Shown in pieces: positions 43,632 through 51,832 of a DNA stretch of 64,000 bases (the stretch's first letter is position 1; every line of letters starts with the position of its first letter). The stretch is from Candidatus Rifleibacteriota bacterium (GTDB taxonomy: Bacteria; Muiribacteriota; Ozemobacteria; Ozemobacterales; Ozemobacteraceae). Both the position numbers and the translations under genes were made by a program. Where the stretch lies: assembly GCA_015232575.1 (NCBI GenBank), contig JADFZL010000009.1, forward strand, positions 62,001-126,000, written 5' to 3'. The notes below the pieces were generated by a model. That model had not been told where the DNA came from. It saw only the letters and a program-made list of their open reading frames with translations, and did no database searches.

Positions 43632-45644
43632 ATGAAAACAAACACTAATTTATCGCCTCGAAGATCCGCCATCTTTGTTTTCTCAGTTTTTGTCCTTATT
43701 CTGTCCTTTTTCCCATGCGCTATTATGTTTCTTGGTTTTATTGTTTGGTTGATTCCTATCCCAGGCTCCCCACCACCACCGCCTTTCCCATGGCATATGC
43801 TGACGTTTTTTCCCATCTTCTTAAGCGTTCTGGCTTTCCAACTGGGTTCGTTCGGATGGAAAAAAATAGCATACAGCATTTTAGGAACCATTTTCTTCGT
43901 CAGCGGAGGCTGGCTGTTGGTTGATATGGTATTGGCTGCCTTTGGGTTCCCTTCATTCGGATTTCCCCAGATTCGAGAGGTTGCCAGTCTTCTCTTTCCA
44001 TGGTCCCTCCTTTGGTTTGGTTTGCTGAAGTGGGTTCAGCATGATGACGAAATCTTCATTTCTGAAGAAAAAGTTATATGGCCACCCATCAGAAAGAAAA
44101 ATGACTTCAGCCATGAAGGGAAAATCCCCGAAAACAGCCCCGTGTTCTCTTCGGAAATCGCCACGCCTGTTTACAAAGAGCCAGTTGCTTCAACAATACC
44201 CGGTTTTTTCTCTAAAATTTGTGAATCTTTTAGCATGCCTGCATTCCTTTTTCTGGTTGCATTTACAGGCTTCGGGGTTGTTGAACTCAATCGATTCATA
44301 CGTTTTCCCAGATCTGCCAGGCTCGGTGAACTCCTGATTGCGTTTATTTTATGGAGCCTGATGACGGGTCTCTTCCTGCTTTGGAAACGATGGGTACAGC
44401 AAAAGACATCAAGCCCCCATATATCACCTTCCAAAGAAGGATGGGAAGCAGAAAAGGAGGAAGCACAAACAAATCAGCAACATGAAGAGGAATGGGGAAC
44501 TGACGACCGCATAATAGTGAACATTCCGACAACCCTTGGAACCATGACCACTCTGTTAGCAGCTGTTTGCGCCCTTCTGCTGTTGTTCCTGAGCAGGGAT
44601 AACATCCCAGCATGGCTGCATACGGATCTCGCTATAGGTCTTCTGGCTTCCCTTGTGATCAAGATATTCCTGAAACACCGTTATATAATTAACACAAGAG
44701 AAAAAACGGTTCAACTCGAATATGCAAATCTTTTCTACTACAGAATTACTCAAGTCAGACCTGAGGACATTTCCGCGATCACAACTATGGGCACCCTCTC
44801 TGGATGGCCAATATTCTGGCATTGGTATAAAATGACCTTTTCCGTAGCCATTGTTTTCACGGATGGAACAGCATGGCCTGTGCCTCTGAATATCCGTGAG
44901 AGCTCCGATTCCTATCAATCTCTTAAGTTAGTAACTGCCAGAGCCAAAGCCTTGGCGGCAAACATTGGTTGTACGTTCAGATCAGCCTTGTTCGAAGACG
45001 GCCAGAGTTATACCTCGTGGGTTGCTGATGTCGAGCAGATGGTTGCCCAAGCCAATTCCCCGGATGCCCTTCGACTGGCTTTGTGGAAGACAAAATTCTC
45101 CAACTTTTCTCTTGATGTCGAGGAGGCAGGTTACATAAAGGTCGATCTGGCAACTTTTTCCGAAAAAATCGTTTTGGTTCTGCTTGTCTTATGGTTCGTG
45201 ATTTCAACAAACTGGATTGTCGATGAATCAATGTCGTTCATCAGAGCAAATCCCCGAATGATTTACCTTTTCCTCCTTGATTCCACCTCGGTTCTTGTCA
45301 CTTTGTATGCCGCCTGGATCTGGCTGGTTGATCAACACTACGTTCTCGACATGGAAAAACGCATGGTTCTCTCGAAATCTCGATTTCTCTGGATCAAAAC
45401 AGAGAAACCCGTTTCACGTTTCGATGATATTGATCGTTTTCATGTCTGGCGCCGCCATTCATGGTTCTTTCATATTTTTAAGGGAAAGGGGAAATACCTG
45501 GTTTCCCCTGACGAATATTTCGTAAGAATGACCTCAGGCGCAAGCGACTGGCAGATGTCAGATTGCATGCACTGGGGAGAAAAGATCGCCTTTCTTCGGG
45601 CGGCCGTTCTTAATAAACTTGTTTATTCAAAAAGAAACAGCTAA
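43632..45644 (+). CDS. large membrane protein with duplicated TM plus PH-like module
   Basis: The 670-residue protein has several N-terminal helices, a Pro-rich loop (PGSPPPPPFPWH), a charged middle, then two similar blocks. Each block has two hydrophobic helices and then a beta-rich domain. The first domain begins NTREKTVQLEYANLFYY and the second VLDMEKRMVLSKSRFLW. The blocks look like PH-like (bPH/DUF304-type) domains following membrane helix pairs, with a clear internal duplication. No family name is certain. I start it at ATG 43632; a TTG nine codons upstream is possible. The function is unknown. It may be a membrane sensor or scaffold. Confidence 0.6.
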   Translation: MKTNTNLSPRRSAIFVFSVFVLILSFFPCAIMFLGFIVWLIPIPGSPPPPPFPWHMLTFFPIFLSVLAFQLGSFGWKKIAYSILGTIFFVSGGWLLVDMVLAAFGFPSFGFPQIREVASLLFPWSLLWFGLLKWVQHDDEIFISEEKVIWPPIRKKNDFSHEGKIPENSPVFSSEIATPVYKEPVASTIPGFFSKICESFSMPAFLFLVAFTGFGVVELNRFIRFPRSARLGELLIAFILWSLMTGLFLLWKRWVQQKTSSPHISPSKEGWEAEKEEAQTNQQHEEEWGTDDRIIVNIPTTLGTMTTLLAAVCALLLLFLSRDNIPAWLHTDLAIGLLASLVIKIFLKHRYIINTREKTVQLEYANLFYYRITQVRPEDISAITTMGTLSGWPIFWHWYKMTFSVAIVFTDGTAWPVPLNIRESSDSYQSLKLVTARAKALAANIGCTFRSALFEDGQSYTSWVADVEQMVAQANSPDALRLALWKTKFSNFSLDVEEAGYIKVDLATFSEKIVLVLLVLWFVISTNWIVDESMSFIRANPRMIYLFLLDSTSVLVTLYAAWIWLVDQHYVLDMEKRMVLSKSRFLWIKTEKPVSRFDDIDRFHVWRRHSWFFHIFKGKGKYLVSPDEYFVRMTSGASDWQMSDCMHWGEKIAFLRAAVLNKLVYSKRNS

Positions 45645-45656
45645 AGTACCAAGCCA

Positions 45657-45777
45657 GTGAGTAAGGCCCTTCGCAAACTGGCTCAAGCCGCTGGCCTGAT
45701 CGACGACATCTTCTTTCACCAGACCTGGGTCCGAAGATCGCCGAGTTTTTCGGCATTATGGCCGGTCCTCTTGGATC
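45657..45777 (+). pseudogene. possible GC-rich gene fragment
   Basis: This short GC-rich stretch reads SKALRKLAQAAGLIDDIFFH then QTW in one frame. The last bases give IAEFFGIMAGPLGSYLAVAA in another. The IDDIFFHQTW part recalls the helix near the start of M49-type dipeptidyl peptidases. The frame change and small size make it at most a relic. It directly precedes the GC-rich lipase gene and has similar composition. Confidence 0.25.
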
Positions 45778-47787
45778 CTACTTGGCCGTCGCGGCCTGGC
45801 GGGCTTGAACGCGGGCTTTGATCAGTTCCAGGATCCGGGGCTTGAGTTCCAGCATGTCGAGCTTGACGTAATCGCTCCATTGGAAGAGCTGGTCCTTCGT
45901 ATACTGGCTGCCCATGGTCCCCGCGTAGCTGTCCACCGCCGTCTCGGGATCGAACTTCCCGAAGGTCCCGGGCAACCTGGGATTCTTAATGCGGGGGATG
46001 TACAGAATCAAGGGTTGATCGACGTTGCTAGGGTCACCGAAAACGGTCAGGTTCTCCCCGCCCGCCTTTTCCCAGGGGCCCTGGGGAAAGGGCAATCCCT
46101 TCCGCTTGCAATACTCGGACGCCTTTCGGAGGTCGGGCGGTCCCTTCACGGTGGGACGATCCTTGTCGACCATGGTGGTGCTGAAGTCGAACACGATGAT
46201 GATGTCGGCCGTCCGGTTCTTCCGCAGCAGAGGCGCGACCGGAATGTTGGAACAATGGCCAGCATCGCTCAACTTGATCATCTTTTTCCCCTTGGCGGAA
46301 GCCGGGGCCTTGGGAAGGTCGAACGCGAAATTGGGGATCTCACCGCCAGGAATCACGGTCGCCTTGCGGACCTCCTCCACCTCCCGGCGGAACTTCTCAA
46401 GGATGGGATCTAACAGGTACCGGAAGGCCTGGTTGTCATTGATGTTGGCCAGAAAGGTATTGTCAATGATGTCTCCGATACGGACCGAGAAGGCGGACCC
46501 AAAGACCCCCATCCCGAAGGCTAGGCTCTCCTCGGGGTCGAAATCGGTAGACCGTCCCCCGGCAAACTCGCGACCCCAAGCCCAGACGGGGACGAAGGCG
46601 CCCAGAAAATCGCTTCCCATCTCGAAGGGGGTGAACTCGAACCATTCATGGTTCGAGTCAGGGCAGATGTTGTTGGCGACCGCGGTGAAGATGGGAAGGG
46701 GATCCTCCGCCTTCTTCGCCCGCTGGGTCATGGGGGAGATGCCTATATACTGAGCATTTCCACCGAATTCCGACAACAGTTTCCTTGCCAGAAGAGATCC
46801 CCAGAAATCTATGATGGTGACAGGCTGATTCTGAACCGTCTTGCCGATCAGCTTCTTCGCGATCTCTGTCAGTTCATCCTTGCTAGGATTTGGCAGGGCG
46901 AGATTCTCCTTCAACCCGGAACCAAGCCGGAGGCGGAATTCCTCGATCGACTTGTCGCCCAGGAACCACGGCCCCAGGGCCCAGGTGGAACCGGATAGCG
47001 TGGCGAAATAGGTCGCGACGTCGTACAACCCCGCTTCCTTGACGCCGAGGATGAATCCCACGCAACCAACAGCGGCCCGGAACCCGCCCCCGGTAACGGC
47101 AAAGGCGATGGTCGGGATGTCCTTTTCCGCGATCTCCAGGTCCAAAAGCTTCTCCAGGGCCGGCCGGACCTTCTTCATCCGCGCGGTCCGAAAATCGGTC
47201 TCGTCCTGGCACAATCCGATACCCGTCCGGACGGAGGCCGTCTGATTGGCATAGGGATGCTTGGCCCATTGGCTCTTGATGCCATTGATGATCGGGGCGG
47301 TCAGTTTCTCGATCTGCTGGTTGATGGCCTGTCCGGCCTGGCTGAACAGTTCACCCGCCTTTTCCAGGATGGGCTTGACCACCACCCATTCCACGGCGTT
47401 GAAACCCTTGTACTGACCCTTGTCCATGGCGATCCAAAAGAGTTCTCCCTTGGTGTTGCCGATGTTGAAATGCGACATCGACCGGTAGTCGCGCTCTGGA
47501 AGGTGGTCATTCAACTGCCCCGGGTCCTTGCCGATGAAGATTTCCCGGTCCTTAAACGTTTTGAACGGTGGCCGATCAATGGTGGCGGAGGAACCCGGCT
47601 TCAGCGTGACAATCTTGCCCGCCTGGTTGCCCTTCGACCATTGGGTGTAATATGCCCTAACGGAGACCGGGCCCTTTGTCTCGTTCGTGATCGTGATGGC
47701 CAGGGACGGTTCCAACACCGTCAGCATGGCTACTAAAAAGAAACAGACCAACCCCAACCGGGGGGCTTGCAATGAACGCATCCTCAC
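45778..47787 (-). CDS. secreted cytosolic-phospholipase-A2-like lipase
   Basis: This 669-residue protein has a signal peptide (residues 1-30) and a beta-rich N-terminal part. The cPLA2/PLA2_B catalytic domain follows, with FAVTGGGFRAAVG (oxyanion loop, about 229-241), nucleophile Ser265 in TLSGSTW, and the catalytic Asp508 in LSDAGHCSNIPVAPL. Serine-aspartate dyads of this type release fatty acids from phospholipids. The family is mostly eukaryotic. The coding DNA is about 58-60% GC by eye, while neighbours are near 40%, so it was probably acquired by transfer. The start is ATG 47787. Related patatin proteins have the GxSxG form, so this subgroup is distinct. Confidence 0.8.
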   Translation of the reverse strand: MRMRSLQAPRLGLVCFFLVAMLTVLEPSLAITITNETKGPVSVRAYYTQWSKGNQAGKIVTLKPGSSATIDRPPFKTFKDREIFIGKDPGQLNDHLPERDYRSMSHFNIGNTKGELFWIAMDKGQYKGFNAVEWVVVKPILEKAGELFSQAGQAINQQIEKLTAPIINGIKSQWAKHPYANQTASVRTGIGLCQDETDFRTARMKKVRPALEKLLDLEIAEKDIPTIAFAVTGGGFRAAVGCVGFILGVKEAGLYDVATYFATLSGSTWALGPWFLGDKSIEEFRLRLGSGLKENLALPNPSKDELTEIAKKLIGKTVQNQPVTIIDFWGSLLARKLLSEFGGNAQYIGISPMTQRAKKAEDPLPIFTAVANNICPDSNHEWFEFTPFEMGSDFLGAFVPVWAWGREFAGGRSTDFDPEESLAFGMGVFGSAFSVRIGDIIDNTFLANINDNQAFRYLLDPILEKFRREVEEVRKATVIPGGEIPNFAFDLPKAPASAKGKKMIKLSDAGHCSNIPVAPLLRKNRTADIIIVFDFSTTMVDKDRPTVKGPPDLRKASEYCKRKGLPFPQGPWEKAGGENLTVFGDPSNVDQPLILYIPRIKNPRLPGTFGKFDPETAVDSYAGTMGSQYTKDQLFQWSDYVKLDMLELKPRILELIKARVQARQAATAK

Positions 47788-47935
47788 ATTCCTACTCCAT
47801 TCCTGACATAGCGGTGATTGTACAAGTCAGAGATTTGCTTTTTATCGATTTCAAAATACAGGTTATTCTGATGGCTTTTCATTACCAAAAAAGAGAAACT
47901 TTTAAACAATTTTGCCCTCAAAAGAGAAAATTACA

Positions 47936-48229
47936 CTAAATGGGACGAATATAAGGAATTTTTTTGCGAATAGCAAGGGAAATTTTGTCTTTTTGATGTT
48001 TCTCATGGAGGGTTACACCTAAAAGATGATTGACTACATCTTCGGTAATTTTCGAACACCCAGAGATGATCGGAGCTTCAATTATTTGCATTTCATAAAG
48101 ATTAAGCTCAAAGATTCCCTGAATTCCAAGTTTCTTTAAAGTTGGCATTTCTTCAGCACGACAATACAATGGAACGGGAATCACCCTGAATGAAAATTGA
48201 TTTTCAGGAATTTCAAAAAGGATGCGCAT
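47936..48229 (-). CDS. hypothetical protein
   Basis: This 97-residue protein has no signal peptide or membrane segment. It is predicted to be alpha/beta with a hydrophobic core (GIQGIFELNLYEMQIIEAPI) and a basic C-terminus (KKIPYIRPI). I do not recognise a family. The ribosome binding site is weak. Codon use looks like that of the AT-rich neighbours rather than the GC-rich lipase gene. Its location between the lipase and the Fic gene offers no functional clue. Confidence 0.45.
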   Translation of the reverse strand: MRILFEIPENQFSFRVIPVPLYCRAEEMPTLKKLGIQGIFELNLYEMQIIEAPIISGCSKITEDVVNHLLGVTLHEKHQKDKISLAIRKKIPYIRPI

Positions 48230-48465
48230 TTTTTGTATTTTTCTACAATGGCAGAACTATCATAAAGCTCTTCTGTGACAAAAGACTAGCAATGAGTGAA
48301 TCAATTTTTTTGATTCGTTGAAATAAATAACCGTTTTTGCATTTATTTGCCATAATATAATGATTTTTGCATTCCAATAAACGTTTTTTCAGTTCCTGCC
48401 AATTTTTAATTGAAGTTTTTATAATAATGAATTTTGCAGAATGCCAGTTGCTTATAACTGTTTTA

Positions 48466-48494
48466 TTGACAATATCTTTATTTGTAATTATATT
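48466..48494 (+). promoter_or_regulatory. sigma70 promoter of the fic gene
   Basis: A perfect TTGACA (48466-48471) and TATATT (48489-48494) are separated by 17 bases, about 35 bases before the start at 48529. Confidence 0.7.
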
Positions 48495-48528
48495 TGCAGA
48501 ATGATATTGAATTTTTCGAGGTTTGCAG

Positions 48529-50070
48529 ATGGATATAGATATTTTGGAAGCTCGTCCGGCAGGATATGCTTATCTTCTTAAAATGTTCCAGCTTTCTGGA
48601 ATGCCGAATTGGCATATCTCTTATGTGTCTAAGCTGGGAACTCATCATTCTAGACTTCTGAATGGAACTATTGAGGAGATATTTAGAATACAGTATTGGC
48701 CGGGCGAAAAGGTCGGTGATCATCTTGAGTTTGCATTAAAATATGATGGGGTTAATTTGAGTCTTCTGAAGCAGATTTTCAAAGCTGTGCCGGAGGCTGA
48801 AATTGTCGGGTATATAAAATCAAAGCCAACTGGGAAATATTCCCGCAGAATATGGTTCTTCTATGAATTTCTTCTTGAAAAGATTCTTCCTGTAGATGAC
48901 GTCAGCTCAGGAAATTATGTTAATGCAATAGAGGAAAAGTTGTACTACACAATAACCAATGGCGAAAAATCTCAACGTCACAGAGTTGTAAATAACCTTC
49001 CCGGACCGATGGAGTTTTGTCCGATTATCAGAAAAACTGATAAACTCAAAAAAATGGATTCTGCAGATTTGCGTAAAAGGTGCGAAGAGATTGTAACTTC
49101 CTTTCCATCAGATCTTATTCGCAGGGCATTAAGTTATCTCTATAACAAAGAAACAAAATCTTCTTTTGAAATCGAGCATATAAAGCCAAATGCTTCACGC
49201 ACTGAGAAATTCATTTGTTCACTGGAGCTTGCAGAAAGAGATGAATTTTGTGAAAAGAGGTTATTGATTGATCTCCAGAACCGGATTGTTGATTCACGGT
49301 TTAAAAGCTGTGATTATCGAATAACCCAGAATTATGTTGGTCAGACAGTAACTTATCAGAAAGAAGTGATTCATTATATTTGCCCAAAGCCGGAAAACCT
49401 GCCTGATCTGATGAAGGGACTTATTGCTTCACACAAACGCATGAAAAATGGAGGCGTGTCGCCGGTAATTCATGCTGCAGCTATTGCTTATGGCTTTGTT
49501 TTTTTGCATCCATTTGAAGACGGCAATGGGAGAATTCATAGATTTCTGATCCATAATATTCTTTCAATTCGTGGAATGGTTCCACGTGGGCTGATGTTTC
49601 CTGTTTCGGCAGTAATGCTTAAAAATCCGATTGAATATGATTCCTCGCTGGAAGCTTTTTCCCGGCCAATGATGCAGTTAGTGGAATACAAACTGGATAC
49701 ATCGGGGCAGATGACGGTGGAAAATGATACAGAATGTTGGTATCGCTACATTGATATGACAAGACAAGCAGAAGCTCTGTATGATTTTGTAAACAAAACA
49801 ATAGAAGAGGAGCTTGTGGAAGAGCTAACTTTTCTTGCTGATTATGATAATACAAAAAAAGCTATTCAGGAAATCATTGATATGCCTGATCGCCTGATCG
49901 ATTTGTTTATTCAGCTTTGTCTTCAGAATAGCGGCACTCTATCAGCAAAAAAGAAGTCTACTCATTTCAGTTTCCTTACTGAAAATGAGCTTAAAGCAAT
50001 GGAAAATTCTGTCAAAAATAGCAGCAAAGTGCCTAGTGATAATATTTTTGCAAGGAAAAAAATCCGGTAG
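48529..50070 (+). CDS. Fic-domain AMP transferase-like protein
   Basis: The 513-residue protein has an intact Fic motif HPFEDGNGRIHR (His327 catalytic). It has a candidate inhibitory-helix motif before it, SFEIEH (about 212-217), which resembles the class II (S/T)xxxE(G/N) pattern except that His replaces Gly/Asn. About 200 residues N-terminal and 180 C-terminal to the core are specific to large Fic proteins. Fic enzymes transfer AMP or related groups to hydroxyls of target proteins. ATG 48529 is chosen because GAGG lies 8 bases upstream; a TTG two codons upstream is less likely. No toxin-antitoxin partner gene is adjacent. Confidence 0.88.
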   Translation: MDIDILEARPAGYAYLLKMFQLSGMPNWHISYVSKLGTHHSRLLNGTIEEIFRIQYWPGEKVGDHLEFALKYDGVNLSLLKQIFKAVPEAEIVGYIKSKPTGKYSRRIWFFYEFLLEKILPVDDVSSGNYVNAIEEKLYYTITNGEKSQRHRVVNNLPGPMEFCPIIRKTDKLKKMDSADLRKRCEEIVTSFPSDLIRRALSYLYNKETKSSFEIEHIKPNASRTEKFICSLELAERDEFCEKRLLIDLQNRIVDSRFKSCDYRITQNYVGQTVTYQKEVIHYICPKPENLPDLMKGLIASHKRMKNGGVSPVIHAAAIAYGFVFLHPFEDGNGRIHRFLIHNILSIRGMVPRGLMFPVSAVMLKNPIEYDSSLEAFSRPMMQLVEYKLDTSGQMTVENDTECWYRYIDMTRQAEALYDFVNKTIEEELVEELTFLADYDNTKKAIQEIIDMPDRLIDLFIQLCLQNSGTLSAKKKSTHFSFLTENELKAMENSVKNSSKVPSDNIFARKKIR

Positions 50071-50566
50071 TGTCATTAATGCCACTAAGATAAGCGAATT
50101 AAATCAATTGAAGCTGATTTCAAGGATGGTTTACTGAAATGGGTAAAATTCATGTCATTTCGACCGAAGAGAGAAATCAATCTTTTTTAGATGGAGACTC
50201 CTCACTTCGTGAGGAATGACAGTCCAGAAAATTTGGTTATCATTATCGGAACCTTCACACACTTGTACAATTCGCACAAAATCCTCTATTTGAGGAAGAA
50301 AAAATTTGTATCTATTGCACAAAAACATTTTTATGATATTATCACCATGTTTTACTTCTGTCAAACCATTTGTCAGACCACGAAATTTGCTTTTTCAACC
50401 CCGAAACAATTCTTGTCACTCTTCGCATTGATTGTAAAAACTTGCATCCATAATGAATCTTTTTTTGGTTATAAGCAATAAATCAGCCAGATGCTCTGAA
50501 GTAGTAACTTTCAATCATTTTTTTAGTCTGGTCAAAGGATATTCCTTTCTTATTTTTTAGGTAAGA
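50071..50566. other. intergenic region with a dispersed repeat
   Basis: Nothing coding is supported here. A variant of the dispersed repeat lies at 50153-50178, followed by a short hairpin CCTCACTTCGTGAGG (50201-50215). The remainder is AT-rich and holds the start region for the membrane protein at 50567. Confidence 0.5.
50153..50222. repeat. variant of dispersed palindromic repeat with hairpin
   Basis: The repeat arm TGTCATTTCGACCGAAGAGA then GAAATC (50153-50178) is followed by CCTCACTTCGTGAGG, a 6-bp hairpin (50201-50215), and then AATGACAG. This resembles the common mosaic of inverted and direct arms, here more diverged. Confidence 0.6.
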
Positions 50567-51442
50567 ATGAATTATCTTGAAAAAAGAAGGGAACAAATAA
50601 TTTTTATGGAACATGATGAACCTGTCGCCGTGAATTTTCAATCCGGCTTATCCTCCAAAAATGAGGACAACTCGTCCGGTATTTCCTGGGCAGCTGTAGC
50701 TGGCGGCGCTTTTGTGGCCGCAGCATTATCGGTTACCCTGCTCGCCCTGGGAACCGGTCTCGGCTTATCTTCGATTTCACCATGGGTTAATGTTGGCGCA
50801 TCGGCTTCGGCAGTGGGTATGGCAGCCATCGTATGGTTGATCGCCATGCAAATTATTTCCTCTGCAACGGGCGGCTATCTGGCCGGACGGCTGCGCACAA
50901 AGTGGGCCGCCCTCCACACGCACGAGGTTTATTTCAGGGATACCGCCCATGGATTTCTGGTTTGGGCCGTTGCCCTGGTCATCACAGCGTCTTTTTTGAC
51001 GGCTGCCGCCGCCTCAATGATTGGTGGAAAGACACACCCAGGCGGAGCAACACAAAACAAGGAGTCGGCTTTTGATCCGCTCGCATATTTTGTCAATACT
51101 CTGTTTCGGTCCGATCACCCTACTCAAGATCCGAATGATTCCTCGGTAAGATCAGAGGCAGGAGGCATTCTTGCGAATGCGCTTGGGCAAAAGGAACTGC
51201 CAGCATCTGACAAGATTTGGCTCACGCAAATTGTAGCGATAAAAACTGGTCTCCAACAAATCGACGCCGAGAAACGCGTATCAGATGTATTTGTGAATGC
51301 TCGAGAATCTACCGAAGGTGCTCGCAAAGCGGCAGCACATCTATTACTGTGGTTATTCATCGCTCTTTTATCAGGTGCCTTTTGCGCGAGTTTTGCCGCA
51401 ACAATTGGGGGCAGGCAGCGCGACAATCTCCCAGTTGTTTAA
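50567..51442 (+). CDS. membrane protein with conserved proteobacterial-type YLAGRLR motif
   Basis: This 291-residue protein has a cytoplasmic start, two helices (about 40-60 and 75-105) around ISWAAVAGGAFVAAALSVTL, a GGYLAGRLRTKWAALHTHEVY and FRDTAHGFLVWAV motif, another helix, and a C-terminal helix. The motif is common in uncharacterised membrane proteins of Proteobacteria, often with stress genes. The actual start may be ATG 50606 (MEHDEPVAV). It has higher GC than its surroundings and is followed by a short hydrophobic gene that is also typical there, which suggests transfer as a unit. Confidence 0.68.
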   Translation: MNYLEKRREQIIFMEHDEPVAVNFQSGLSSKNEDNSSGISWAAVAGGAFVAAALSVTLLALGTGLGLSSISPWVNVGASASAVGMAAIVWLIAMQIISSATGGYLAGRLRTKWAALHTHEVYFRDTAHGFLVWAVALVITASFLTAAAASMIGGKTHPGGATQNKESAFDPLAYFVNTLFRSDHPTQDPNDSSVRSEAGGILANALGQKELPASDKIWLTQIVAIKTGLQQIDAEKRVSDVFVNARESTEGARKAAAHLLLWLFIALLSGAFCASFAATIGGRQRDNLPVV

Positions 51443-51502
51443 CACCATCCTGGAAATTGCAAACTCGAACAGGCTAGACAAATAAATGACGGAGGTTTCC
51501 TT

Positions 51503-51577
51503 ATGCGATACATTCTACTTTTGATTTTAGGAGTTCCCATACCGGTCCTGATTATTATTGCCCTTCTTTTTCGCTGA
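51503..51577 (+). CDS. 24-residue conserved hydrophobic peptide
   Basis: ATG 51503 follows GGAGG at 51491-51495. The frame encodes MRYILLLILGVPIPVLIIIA then LLFR and stops at TGA. Such single-helix peptides with GVPIPxLI are found in many bacterial genomes, often beside membrane genes like the one upstream. It is too short for ORF callers but has a strong start signal. Confidence 0.65.
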   Translation: MRYILLLILGVPIPVLIIIALLFR

Positions 51578-51832
51578 GAAATGCGGTTTTCCCGAGCATG
51601 CGGTAAGCAAGGCTTACGGTATTTTCACGTTCTGAATGGAAAAATTTTGTCTGAAGCCATTTTCAAGGCCAAGAGAATGGCATGACGTGATAAGGGTTTC
51701 TGCATTAGCTTATCGCTATCTCTGGCTATGATGGCGATGGAAATGCAACACTGTGTTGCAACATTTCACCATCATTCGCGCCAGGATCAAAGAGATAAAC
51801 CCTGGCAGGATTTTAATTTCAGGGAGGGTTGT

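Noticed and set aside
46025..47269. Several long ORFs opposite and overlapping the lipase gene
   Set aside because: They follow from high GC and codon bias in the lipase frame; only the minus-strand frame carries the cPLA2 motifs and a signal peptide.
48243..48523. Minus-strand open frame upstream of the 97-residue gene
   Set aside because: It is AT-rich, lacks a start codon near its 5' end and would overlap the fic promoter. I found no family resemblance.
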